From Rhodospirillales bacterium 24-66-33 (GTDB lineage: Bacteria > Pseudomonadota > Alphaproteobacteria > Reyranellales > Reyranellaceae), in NCBI GenBank assembly GCA_002281855.1, contig NCHQ01000029.1, positions 53,164 to 117,163 on the forward strand: 64,000 nucleotides of DNA. Reading direction: 5' to 3'. Positions 1 to 6,568 of the stretch are shown in pieces. Every line of letters starts with the position of its first letter. Position 1 is the stretch's first letter. The notes under the pieces were generated by a model. It did not search any database, was not told the DNA's origin, and saw only the letters and a list, made by a program, of their open reading frames with translations. The translations under genes and the position numbers were made by a program.

Positions 1-1
1 C

Positions 2-664
2 GAGGCGGACCTCGCCGGCTATCGCAAGCCACAGGCAGTGTGGTGGGACCACCTGGAATCGGTGCATCGGGACGGTACCGACAATATTCCGGAGCCCAGC
101 ATCTACGCGCAGTTCGATATGGCGCGCAGTGGAGCCGGCATGGCGTGGGATTACTTTTTCCGCAGTTCACCCCGGCGCCCGCACCTGATCGACAGGATCG
201 AGGACCGCGACCTCTGGCGGTTCGCCTTTCCTGACAGTCGCGCCATCAACGGCACGCTGTTCAGCTATCCCTACGACTTCGACGTCTGGGATCACCTTGC
301 AGAGCAAGCCGAAACCGAAGCGGGTCGCGCCGCGATGGTCACGGCCGGCAACGCCATCGACCGCAAGATGCTCAAGGACATCGGCGAATTCTTGGGCTTC
401 GCCACCCGCGAGATGGTGATCGGTGGCCACAAGGTGCCGGTGGTCAACCTGCCCTACTTCATGGCCAGCGAGGCCGCCGGCCAGCTTGCGGAGGGCGCCC
501 CGTTCGCCGCGGCCTACTACGACAAGGGCGATGCTCGCGTGTTCTCGCTGCGGTCCCGCAAAGGCGGCGTCGATGTTGCCGAGATCGCGAAGGCCTATGG
601 CGGCGGTGGCCATGCTGGCGCGGCGGGGTTTCAGCGACCGGTGGGCTGGGAGGGCGACCGTTGA
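2..664 (+). CDS. DHH/DHHA1-family phosphoesterase, 5' end beyond window
   Basis: The frame is open from the left edge, so the N-terminus is missing; about 220 residues are visible. The first GTG, at position 38, is probably internal. The text resembles DHH-family nucleases and phosphoesterases of the NrnB/oligoribonuclease type. Close to the edge there is a WWDHLES stretch where the family has DHHxS, so the second histidine of the signature appears to be leucine. A FDMARSGAGMAWDYFF block follows, and the GGGGHAGAAGF motif of the DHHA1 substrate-binding domain sits at the C-terminus. Family members cleave short oligonucleotides or cyclic dinucleotides using manganese. The stop overlaps the next start by 4 nt, so it is part of the phage-like operon. 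The exact substrate is unknown, and the altered DHH motif may affect metal binding. Confidence 0.75.
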   Translation, partial: EADLAGYRKPQAVWWDHLESVHRDGTDNIPEPSIYAQFDMARSGAGMAWDYFFRSSPRRPHLIDRIEDRDLWRFAFPDSRAINGTLFSYPYDFDVWDHLAEQAETEAGRAAMVTAGNAIDRKMLKDIGEFLGFATREMVIGGHKVPVVNLPYFMASEAAGQLAEGAPFAAAYYDKGDARVFSLRSRKGGVDVAEIAKAYGGGGHAGAAGFQRPVGWEGDR

Positions 665-918
665 GCGACCGCCGCGAATACGAGATGGCCGAGGCCGATC
701 TGGCGAATATCCTCGACGCCTGTAAGCCGGTGCCGCTGATCGCGCTCAATGCCGGCATGCCCAGCAGCCCGCAGGAGAACGCCAATCGGGCGTGGCGATC
801 CCTGGGGCGCAAGATGGGCTTCAACTACCTCACCGTCCTGCCGGTCGCCGGCAAGGGGCAGCGGTTCTTCACGGCCGAGCCGCTGACGATCGCGGTAATG
901 CCGAAGGAGCCGGCCTGA
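661..918 (+). CDS. small hypothetical phage-element protein
   Basis: This 85-residue protein is not recognised. The start chosen is TTG at 661, which overlaps the previous stop as TTGA; an ATG at 685 would give a protein eight residues shorter. The sequence is soluble and mixed in character, with a conserved-looking middle (ENANRAWRSLGRKMGF) and no membrane segment or signal peptide. It lies between the DHH protein and a small zinc-ribbon-like protein and is translationally coupled to both, which supports it as a real gene. No function is proposed. Confidence 0.6.
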   Translation: MSDRREYEMAEADLANILDACKPVPLIALNAGMPSSPQENANRAWRSLGRKMGFNYLTVLPVAGKGQRFFTAEPLTIAVMPKEPA

Positions 919-1109
919 TGGCCATCGTCTGCATCTGCGACGGCTGCGGCAAGCAAGAGCCTGCGGAGCATTGGCCCGGCGGGATCTTCAAGCCGAGCCA
1001 CTGGTTCGGCCGCAAGGATGACGACGGTGAGCAGCTCGCATGCTCGCGCGAGTGCATCGAGAAGGTCGCGGCCAAGTCCGGCAAGACGGCGCTGGTGCTG
1101 CCGATATGA
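918..1109 (+). CDS. small CxxCG zinc-ribbon-like protein
   Basis: A 63-residue protein starts at an ATG that shares one base with the previous stop (TGATG). It has a CDGCG motif near residues 8-12 and a second cysteine pair in CSREC near residue 45, the spacing expected of a small zinc ribbon. A tryptophan- and glycine-rich stretch lies between the pairs. Small zinc-ribbon proteins of this kind are common in phage early regions and often bind nucleic acid, but no specific role is visible here. The stop overlaps the next ATG (ATGA). Confidence 0.6.
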   Translation: MAIVCICDGCGKQEPAEHWPGGIFKPSHWFGRKDDDGEQLACSRECIEKVAAKSGKTALVLPI

Positions 1110-1180
1110 GTAAGAGCGCGCGCCGGCTGGTCACGCTCCCGCTCGAGGTCGACGGCCTCAACATGCGGACGGAGGGGTAG
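1106..1180 (+). CDS. possible 24-residue leader ORF
   Basis: A short frame of 24 codons begins with an ATG overlapping the previous stop (ATGA) and ends directly before the ATG of the Gp37/Gp68 protein. The product is basic at its N-terminus (MSKSARR). The last codons of the ORF contain the GGAGGGG that serves as ribosome binding site for the downstream gene. It may be a real small phage protein, a translational coupler or chance; the perfect fit between its neighbours is the only support. Confidence 0.3.
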   Translation: MSKSARRLVTLPLEVDGLNMRTEG

Positions 1181-2239
1181 ATGGGCGACACCAGCATCGA
1201 GTGGACCGACAAGGTGTGGAACCCGGTCGCGGGCTGCAGCATCGTCTCACCTGGCTGCACGAACTGCTACGCCATGAAGATGGCGCACCGGATCGAGGGC
1301 ATGAACGGCACGGCCGGCCACGCGCCGCACTATGCCGGGCTCACCATGAAGACCAAGGCTGGCGCGGTGTGGACCGGTAAGGTTGCGACGGCGCCGGACA
1401 GCATCCTCATGGCGCCGCTGCGGTGGCGGAAGCCCGCCCGCGTGTTCGTCAATTCGATGTCCGACCTGTTCCACGAGGGCGTCGCCGACGAGACCATCGA
1501 CCGCATCTTAGCCGTCATGGCGCTCTGCCCGCAGCACACGTTCCAGGTGCTGACGAAGCGGGCGAAGCGGATGCGGGAGTATTTCGCGCACCCGCTTCGA
1601 CTGGCAACCATCAATGGCGCCACGTGGTCACTGTTGGGCACGCCACTCGGATCGAAGATCGAGCACGGCGGAAACTGGCAGACAAAACTGCCCCTGCCCA
1701 ACGTCTGGCTGGGTGTCTCGACCGAGGACCAGGCGCGCGCCGACGAGCGCATCCCGCACCTGCTGGCGACTCCGGCAGCCAAGCGCTTCATCTCGGCCGA
1801 GCCTCTGCTGGGCGCGATCGATCTGACAGCCATACCGCGGACCCGGAGCGAAGGATTTATGCGGCCGCTCGACGGGCGGTTCAATCGCCTCGACTGGGTC
1901 ATCGCCGGCGGCGAGAGCGGCCCGCGCGCGCGGCCGATGCATCCCGACTGGGCACGCGATCTGCGCGACCAATGCGCCGCGGCCGGAATTGCGTACTTCT
2001 TCAAGCAGTGGGGCGAATGGGGTCCGGTCGATCCGACCCGCAAGGCCGAATGCCACGCGATCGGCACCGACGGTGCGCACTACCGCATGTCCGACCTGGC
2101 CTGGCCTGACGGCGCCCGCCGCGGCGACGCCATCCGGGCCGATTTCAACAAGCTGCACCCCTGCACGACCTATCGCGTCGGCAAGAAGGCGGCCGGCGCC
2201 GAGCTCGACGGCAAGCTGCACCGGGAGTTTCCGACGTGA
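1181..2239 (+). CDS. phage Gp37/Gp68-family protein (DUF5131)
   Basis: This 352-residue protein starts with the family's IEWTDxxWNPVxGC block. Three cysteines, C19, C26 and C29, form the C-x6-C-x2-CY cluster near the N-terminus. Further blocks are FVNSMSDLFHEGV, FQVLTKRAKRM, NVWLGVSTEDQ, FISAEPLLGAIDL and WVIAGGESGPRARPM, and the C-terminus has the FFKQWGEWGP motif. The family is common in phages and actinobacterial or proteobacterial mobile elements. The cysteine cluster followed by repeated beta/alpha blocks suggests a radical-SAM-like metalloprotein, but the reaction is not known. A strong GGAGGGG ribosome binding site precedes the ATG. The stop overlaps the next GTG. Confidence 0.88.
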   Translation: MGDTSIEWTDKVWNPVAGCSIVSPGCTNCYAMKMAHRIEGMNGTAGHAPHYAGLTMKTKAGAVWTGKVATAPDSILMAPLRWRKPARVFVNSMSDLFHEGVADETIDRILAVMALCPQHTFQVLTKRAKRMREYFAHPLRLATINGATWSLLGTPLGSKIEHGGNWQTKLPLPNVWLGVSTEDQARADERIPHLLATPAAKRFISAEPLLGAIDLTAIPRTRSEGFMRPLDGRFNRLDWVIAGGESGPRARPMHPDWARDLRDQCAAAGIAYFFKQWGEWGPVDPTRKAECHAIGTDGAHYRMSDLAWPDGARRGDAIRADFNKLHPCTTYRVGKKAAGAELDGKLHREFPT

Positions 2240-2424
2240 CCGCCCATCCTCGCCCGAACCCCGCCGTCATGGCGCAGGTCGGCCACTGGAAAGACCCGGC
2301 GGACTGGGATGCGTGGTGGCGCGCGAACTCGGTCGCTGCGAATCGGCTGTCAGTCGAGGAGCCGGCCGCGTGGGAGCGCATCCTCAGGGCCACCGAGCAG
2401 TTCAACGCGGAGAATCCGAGATGA
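2236..2424 (+). CDS. small hypothetical phage-element protein
   Basis: A 62-residue protein begins with GTG overlapping the previous stop (GTGA). It is tryptophan-rich (GHWKDPADWDAWWRAN) and acidic toward the C-terminus, with no signal peptide or membrane segment. The stop overlaps the next ATG by 4 nt. I do not recognise a family. Its support is the unbroken chain of coupled starts and stops and codon use like its neighbours. Confidence 0.55.
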   Translation: MTAHPRPNPAVMAQVGHWKDPADWDAWWRANSVAANRLSVEEPAAWERILRATEQFNAENPR

Positions 2425-2846
2425 GCGACCGACCTGTCCGCATCCAACTCTCGCGCGCCAAGGGCTGGCGCATGCCGGCGAACGCCGTGAAGGTCGACCG
2501 CTCGACCCGCTGGGGCAATCCGTTCGATTTCCGCAGTTCCGAGTATAGCTGGGCCGCCCTGTCCTTTGGCTGCCGCGCCGATCCCGCCGGCCGGCAGGAA
2601 GCGTCAGTGCGTGCCTTCCGCGACTGGATTGACCCTCCACATGGGCGGCAGACGGTCAGCCACGAACTGCAGCCGAAGATGGTCGGACCCGGCGGCGAGG
2701 TCACACTCGGGCCGGCAGTGAAGGCCGGCGCCGCGCCCTCGCGAGAAGAGATCAAGAGCGCGCTCGGCGGAAAGAACCTCGCCTGCTGGTGCAAGCCAGG
2801 CGCGCCGTGCCACGCCGACGTGCTGCTGGAGATCGCGAACCGATGA
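2421..2846 (+). CDS. DUF4326 domain protein
   Basis: A 141-residue protein carries the features of DUF4326: an N-terminal GWRMPANAVKVDRSTRWGNPF block and a C-terminal LGGKNLACWCKPGAPCHADVLLEIAN block with the CWC and CHADVL residues. The family is widespread in phages and mobile elements; its invariant Cys and His residues suggest metal or nucleotide chemistry, but no reaction is established. The ATG overlaps the previous stop, and its own stop overlaps the next ATG. The start at 2421 is preferred to in-frame upstream codons because the family N-terminus begins just after it. Confidence 0.85.
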   Translation: MSDRPVRIQLSRAKGWRMPANAVKVDRSTRWGNPFDFRSSEYSWAALSFGCRADPAGRQEASVRAFRDWIDPPHGRQTVSHELQPKMVGPGGEVTLGPAVKAGAAPSREEIKSALGGKNLACWCKPGAPCHADVLLEIANR

Positions 2847-3103
2847 CCCCGCACCAAATCGAACTCGCCCGCCACGCGCTGGGTCTGCGGCCGACGCGGC
2901 TGATAAGCCATCGGAATCACTTCGTCGCCGGCCCGGGGCATCCTGACTATGGCGACTGGATCTCGATGGTCGTGACCGGTCACGCATGGCGGCGGGAGAA
3001 CAAGCACCTGCTGCCGGGCGACGTGCTGTTTCATCTGACGCGGGCCGGCGCGGAGGCGGCGTTGCTGCCCGGTGATGTCTTGAACCCGGAGGATTGGCCG
3101 TGA
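2843..3103 (+). CDS. small hypothetical phage-element protein
   Basis: An 86-residue protein whose ATG overlaps the preceding stop (ATGA). The N-terminal half (ELARHALGLRPTR...NHFVAGPGHPDYGDW) is like small phage proteins of unknown function that begin with a short helical ALGL segment followed by an NHF motif. The C-terminal half is LPGDV-rich, with LLPGDVLFHLT and LLPGDVLNPEDWP forming a short internal repeat. There is no membrane segment. Function unknown. Confidence 0.6.
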   Translation: MTPHQIELARHALGLRPTRLISHRNHFVAGPGHPDYGDWISMVVTGHAWRRENKHLLPGDVLFHLTRAGAEAALLPGDVLNPEDWP

Positions 3104-3549
3104 ACGAACTCACAAGGGCGGCAAACCGTGCCGTTCTCGGGTCTGCCCGCATCCAACTGCAGAGCGCGGCCCATCTAGCGAAGCGCGACGGCTCCGCGCT
3201 CGTCAGCGTGCCGATGTCTCCAGCCGAGATCGGCGCCGTCTTGGGCGACATGGCGTCTCGCAGGGTCGAGCGCGCGATGATTGCAGCGGACATCGGTTGC
3301 CGCGAGCGGACCTGCCAAGCCGGCATGGGCGATCCGCCTATGGACTGCGGCTGGCCGGATTGCGGCTGCGGGCTGATCATCGTTGTTCGGCCGCCGACCT
3401 ACCCGTCGTCACCACGGCTTTCCCCAGACGGGACCTATTTCATCTGCGACCAGTGCCACCGCGAATGGCAGCCCGGCACGTCGCCAGGGTGTGAGCCGTG
3501 CGCCAAGGCGCTCGACGAGATGGATCGGCGGACGGGGTCGCGCGCATGA
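3100..3549 (+). CDS. hypothetical protein with C-terminal zinc ribbon
   Basis: A 149-residue protein is called from GTG at 3100, which overlaps the previous stop and has a GGAGG seven bases upstream; the in-frame TTG at 3094 lies too close to that site. The N-terminal third is helical. The middle is cysteine-rich (CRERTCQAGMG and CGWPDCGCG). The C-terminus holds a CxxC...CxxC ribbon (ICDQCHREW and GCEPCAKAL) that probably binds zinc. This fits a small phage nucleic-acid-binding protein, but the role is unknown. Confidence 0.6.
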   Translation: MNELTRAANRAVLGSARIQLQSAAHLAKRDGSALVSVPMSPAEIGAVLGDMASRRVERAMIAADIGCRERTCQAGMGDPPMDCGWPDCGCGLIIVVRPPTYPSSPRLSPDGTYFICDQCHREWQPGTSPGCEPCAKALDEMDRRTGSRA

Positions 3550-4139
3550 CCGCCACCACGATGATCGCCATGGGCTGCAGGCCCTACGCCGAGCTGCCAG
3601 AGGAATGGCGCCCGGTGGCCGGTTTCCCCGCCTATTCGGTTTCTAGCCACGGGCGAGTCCGACGCGACAAGGTCGGCCGGCGCGTGTCGGCGGGCACAGT
3701 ATTGACGCCCACGCTCAACGAATTGGGGTACGCCAGGGTTGAGCTTTGGCGAAACGGCAAGCGGGCCTGTCGACGAATCAACAATCTCGTCTGCGCGGCG
3801 TTTCATGGACCGGCTCCATCTCCAAAGCATCACTCAGCTCATGACAATGGCTGTCCGTCGGACAATCGGCCCGAGAACCTCAGGTGGGCAACGCCCACTG
3901 AGAACGCGAAAGACAGACACAGACATGGAACGGACGCGATAGGCGAGAACAATCCCGCCGCCAAGCTGACATTCGCCGATGTGATCGCGATTCGCGCGAC
4001 CGAACCATATTTCGGTGTTGGCCGCGATCTGGCGCGCAAGTACGGGGTCGCGCAGTCGGTTATCAGCGGAATTCGACGAGGGCGAACCTGGCGCATGACA
4101 CCGCAGGCGCGGTCGTTTCCGGATATCGTGGAGCCATGA
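3546..4139 (+). CDS. HNH endonuclease with NUMOD4-like N-terminus and HTH
   Basis: The 197-residue protein starts at an ATG overlapping the previous stop. Residues about 17-75 (EEWRPVAGFPAYSVSSHGRVRR...) match the NUMOD4 DNA-recognition module. An HNH-type core follows (HSAHDNGCPSDNRPENLRWAT), and the C-terminal third (FADVIAIRATEPYFGVGRDLARKYGV...) looks like a helix-turn-helix. This order is typical of phage free-standing homing endonucleases. The coding sequence appears somewhat less G+C-rich than its neighbours around 3720-4090, in keeping with separate acquisition. It could promote its own spread into related elements; cleavage activity is inferred from the family. Confidence 0.85.
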   Translation: MTATTMIAMGCRPYAELPEEWRPVAGFPAYSVSSHGRVRRDKVGRRVSAGTVLTPTLNELGYARVELWRNGKRACRRINNLVCAAFHGPAPSPKHHSAHDNGCPSDNRPENLRWATPTENAKDRHRHGTDAIGENNPAAKLTFADVIAIRATEPYFGVGRDLARKYGVAQSVISGIRRGRTWRMTPQARSFPDIVEP

Positions 4140-4390
4140 CGGCGCACCAGCCCCTCTCGCCTGGACGCGAACTGCGGCGCTCGTCGCAGCCCCGCCGCGG
4201 CCTGTCGCGCGAGGAGGCAGCGGTCTACATCGGGGTCAGCGTCCGGAAGTTCGACGAGATGGTTGGCGACGGACGCATGCCTCGCGCGAAGGTCATCGAT
4301 GCCCGCCGGGTCTGGGACACGCTGAAACTCGATCTTGCATTCGACGCGCTCCCGACGGACGGTGAGGAGGTCTCGAATCCATGGGACTGA
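4136..4390 (+). CDS. excisionase-like helix-turn-helix protein
   Basis: An 84-residue protein starts with ATG overlapping the nuclease stop. Residues about 22-50 (GLSREEAAVYIGVSVRKFDEMV) form an AlpA/Xis-type MerR-like helix-turn-helix, followed by a basic wing-like segment (GRMPRAKVIDARRVWD). Its location directly before, and overlapping by 10 nt, the integrase gene is the usual one for a recombination directionality factor. It may control excision, or act as a repressor of the operon. Family-level identification is good; the excisionase role is inferred from position. Confidence 0.7.
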   Translation: MTAHQPLSPGRELRRSSQPRRGLSREEAAVYIGVSVRKFDEMVGDGRMPRAKVIDARRVWDTLKLDLAFDALPTDGEEVSNPWD

Positions 4391-5484
4391 GGCGGGGCGT
4401 CTTGAAGTTCAATATCCCCTACGTCGTGGCCGACACGGACCGGCACGGCAACGTGCGGCTCTACTACTGGCGCAAGGGCCGGCCGAAGATCCGGCTGCGC
4501 GCCGAGCCAGGATCCGTAGCCTTCGCGGCCGAGATCGAGGCCGCCAAGGTCGCGAGCGATGCCGCCGCCCCGAAGTCCGCGCGGGAGATCGCGCCAGCAT
4601 CGTTCCGGGCCCTCTGCCTCGACTATTTCGCCAGCGCGAATTTCCGCATGCTGGACAAGAATACCCAGCGCCAGAACCGACTCATCCTCGAGGACGTCAG
4701 CAGATCAAAGACACCGAAGGCCGGCCAGGAGCGCGGCGCCCTGCCCTACGCGCTGATTGAGCCGCGACACGTCGAAGAGATCCGTGACGAGAAGTTCGAA
4801 CTGCCCGGCGCGGCCAACAATCGAGTGAAGGCGCTGCGGCGTCTGTTCAAGTGGGCCGTGAAAGCCAAGAAGCCCGGAGCGCGCAATCCGGCTGCTGAGG
4901 TCGACTACCTGAAGATGCCGGGCGACGGTTTCGAGACCTGGTCTGCAGCTCATATCGATCAATTCGAGGCAGCGCATCCGATCGGCACCCAAGCTCGGCT
5001 ATGCTTGGCGCTCCTGCTCTATACCGGCGTCCGCCGCTCGGACGTCGTGAAGCTCGGCCCTCAGCACGAACGAGATGGCTGGCTGCATTTCACCGAGGCC
5101 AAGGGCAGCCGTAAGGCGGGCGCCACGCCCAAGGTGCGCGACATTCCCATTATCGATCCGCTTCGCGAGATACTCGACGCCAGCAGGGCGATCACCGGTC
5201 CGTTCGCATACCTCGTCACTGAGCGCGGCGTCCCCTTCACCGTCAACGGCTTCGGCAACAAGTTCCAGGACTGGGTAAAGGCGGCCGGACTTCCGGTCGG
5301 ACTAGCCGCTCACGGCCTGCGAAAAGCGGCCGCCACACTTGTAGCCGAGGGCGGCGCGTCGGATCGGCAGCTCATGGCGCTGTTCGGCTGGGAGACCGAG
5401 AAGGAAGCCAACCGCTACACGAAGCGCGCGAGTCGCAAGAAATTGGCCGGCCATGCGGCGCCTTTGCTGGGCTTCAAGCGCTGA
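4381..5484 (+). CDS. tyrosine-type site-specific integrase
   Basis: This 367-residue tyrosine recombinase catalyses integration and excision of the element. The N-terminal arm-binding part is followed by a core-binding region (about 75-165) and a catalytic domain. The catalytic residues are visible: R218 in YTGVRRSD, the H311-x-x-R314 pair in AHGLRKAAAT, W337 in FGWET and the nucleophile Y346 in ANRYTKRA. The length is normal. Its 3' end is 77 bp from the 3' end of the adjacent tRNA-Met gene, the classical position for an integrase next to its attL/attR site. It overlaps the HTH gene by 10 nt and is probably co-transcribed with the cluster. Confidence 0.93.
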   Translation: MGLRRGVLKFNIPYVVADTDRHGNVRLYYWRKGRPKIRLRAEPGSVAFAAEIEAAKVASDAAAPKSAREIAPASFRALCLDYFASANFRMLDKNTQRQNRLILEDVSRSKTPKAGQERGALPYALIEPRHVEEIRDEKFELPGAANNRVKALRRLFKWAVKAKKPGARNPAAEVDYLKMPGDGFETWSAAHIDQFEAAHPIGTQARLCLALLLYTGVRRSDVVKLGPQHERDGWLHFTEAKGSRKAGATPKVRDIPIIDPLREILDASRAITGPFAYLVTERGVPFTVNGFGNKFQDWVKAAGLPVGLAAHGLRKAAATLVAEGGASDRQLMALFGWETEKEANRYTKRASRKKLAGHAAPLLGFKR

Positions 5485-5517
5485 AAAGCTCCCACCGCTC
5501 CGGGACCCACCCGCTCC

Positions 5518-5554
5518 CACCAACCGATTGTGTAATGATTTCAATCGGTTGGTG
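5518..5554. repeat. 13-bp inverted repeat between integrase and tRNA
   Basis: Arms 5518-5530 (ending CCGATTG) and 5542-5554 (starting CAATCGG) are perfectly complementary over 13 bp around an 11-nt A/T-rich loop. No T-run follows on either strand, so a simple intrinsic terminator is not well supported. It may be a rho-assisted terminator separating integrase and tRNA, or a recombinase or excisionase binding site at the element end. The upstream text also repeats GCTCCCAC twice, near 5488 and 5513. Confidence 0.5.
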
Positions 5555-5561
5555 AGGGGGT

Positions 5562-5638
5562 TGGTAGCTGGGGGCGGACTTGAACCGCCGACCCCGGCAT
5601 TATGAGTGCCGTGCTCTAACCAGCTGAGCTACCCAGCC
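5562..5638 (-). tRNA. tRNA-Met (anticodon CAT, elongator type)
   Basis: On the minus strand the 77-nt sequence folds as a tRNA: a 7-bp acceptor stem starting GGCTGGG, a D arm GCTC...GAGC, an anticodon arm CGGCA-CTCATAA-TGCCG with anticodon CAT, a T arm GGCGG-TTCAAGT-CCGCC and an encoded CCA end. The first acceptor pair is G:U. CAT anticodons are also used by tRNA-Ile2, which is modified to lysidine, so the identity rests on similarity to elongator Met tRNAs. The 3' end faces the integrase, making this the probable attachment site. Confidence 0.93.
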
Positions 5639-5771
5639 ATGGGTGGGCGCTTTTATGCGGCGGGGGCGTAATCTGTCAAGGAAAGTGGTCCCCTTGGCGC
5701 TCTCGATTCCGGGCCCGACAGGACGCATAGGCCGGAAATGGCGAGTTCCTGACTCGCAGGGACACTTCCTC

Positions 5772-6557
5772 CTAAAACTCCATCATCTCGATCGCCGCGA
5801 CCAGCTTGTGGACATTGGCGGCGTAAAGCCCGGCCGAGCCCAGATTGTTGACCTCGATCACGTGCAGGTCACGGGTTGGCCCCATGCTGATGTCCAGGGC
5901 GTAGGCCCGTTGCGGCTGCCAGGGATGAGCGGCAAGCCTCTCCGCAAACGCGACGACCTCCGGATCGCTGTGGTTCTCGTAGATGACCTGCTCACCGCGT
6001 TTGTAGAGGGAATTGGTGACGACTCGACCGTCGACGATCCAGAACCGATGCTCCTCGGCAATCTCTCTCAACGGACCGATGACGATGCGCGTATCGGGCT
6101 GGATGGAGGGCTCGACGTCCGGATCGTCCCAGAGTTTCCTGACCTGGGTGTGCCATTCCAGAAACTCGCCCCGCCTCGTGGGCCCGGCCTTCCAAAGCTT
6201 GTTGTCCTCGGCGGGCCGGCAAAAGAACTGGGCAGGCAGCGAGGAGACCGGCACGTCGGCGAAGCGCCATACCGCAGCCGCCGCGTTCAGCATCGCGTCG
6301 CCCCAATTGCGAACATAGGCGAGATGGTCGTGCTCCACCTCCAGCACGCCAGGTACCCAGCCCTTTCGCCGCGCTTCGTGGCGGATTGCATAGGCGCCGA
6401 TCACGACGACATCTCCCGCCGGGTTCACTTCCGGCACGAGCTTCCAATCATCGCCCAAGTCATGGAAGCTGTGCGGGATTCCCAGGCGGGGCAGAGTCTC
6501 GGCGAGTTCGCGAACGCCCGGCTCGGTCCGCATCGCATTCTGGATGATCCAATGCAT
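5772..6557 (-). CDS. ATG-grasp domain protein (DUF4343-like)
   Basis: A 261-residue protein starts at the ATG opening MHWIIQNAM. Its length and blocks (FHDLGDDWKLVPEV, GDVVVIGAYAIRHEA, then RIVIGPLREIAEEHRFWIVDGRVVT and ALDISMGP...VIEVNNLGSAGLY) match ATG-grasp-like proteins annotated as DUF4343. The C-terminal VIEVNN motif supplies the metal-binding acidic and Asn residues of the ATG-grasp fold. Such enzymes join a carboxylate to an amine or thiol using ATP; the substrate here is unknown. It lies 11 nt after the phosphodiesterase stop and probably shares its transcript. The upstream extension of the frame is out-of-register shadow text. Confidence 0.75.
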   Translation of the reverse strand: MHWIIQNAMRTEPGVRELAETLPRLGIPHSFHDLGDDWKLVPEVNPAGDVVVIGAYAIRHEARRKGWVPGVLEVEHDHLAYVRNWGDAMLNAAAAVWRFADVPVSSLPAQFFCRPAEDNKLWKAGPTRRGEFLEWHTQVRKLWDDPDVEPSIQPDTRIVIGPLREIAEEHRFWIVDGRVVTNSLYKRGEQVIYENHSDPEVVAFAERLAAHPWQPQRAYALDISMGPTRDLHVIEVNNLGSAGLYAANVHKLVAAIEMMEF

Positions 6558-6568
6558 GGCCGACAGAA

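Noticed and set aside
5562..5638. tRNA-Ile2 (lysidine-modified CAT)
   Set aside because: The body and stems resemble elongator tRNA-Met more closely; not fully excluded without comparing all CAT tRNAs of the genome.
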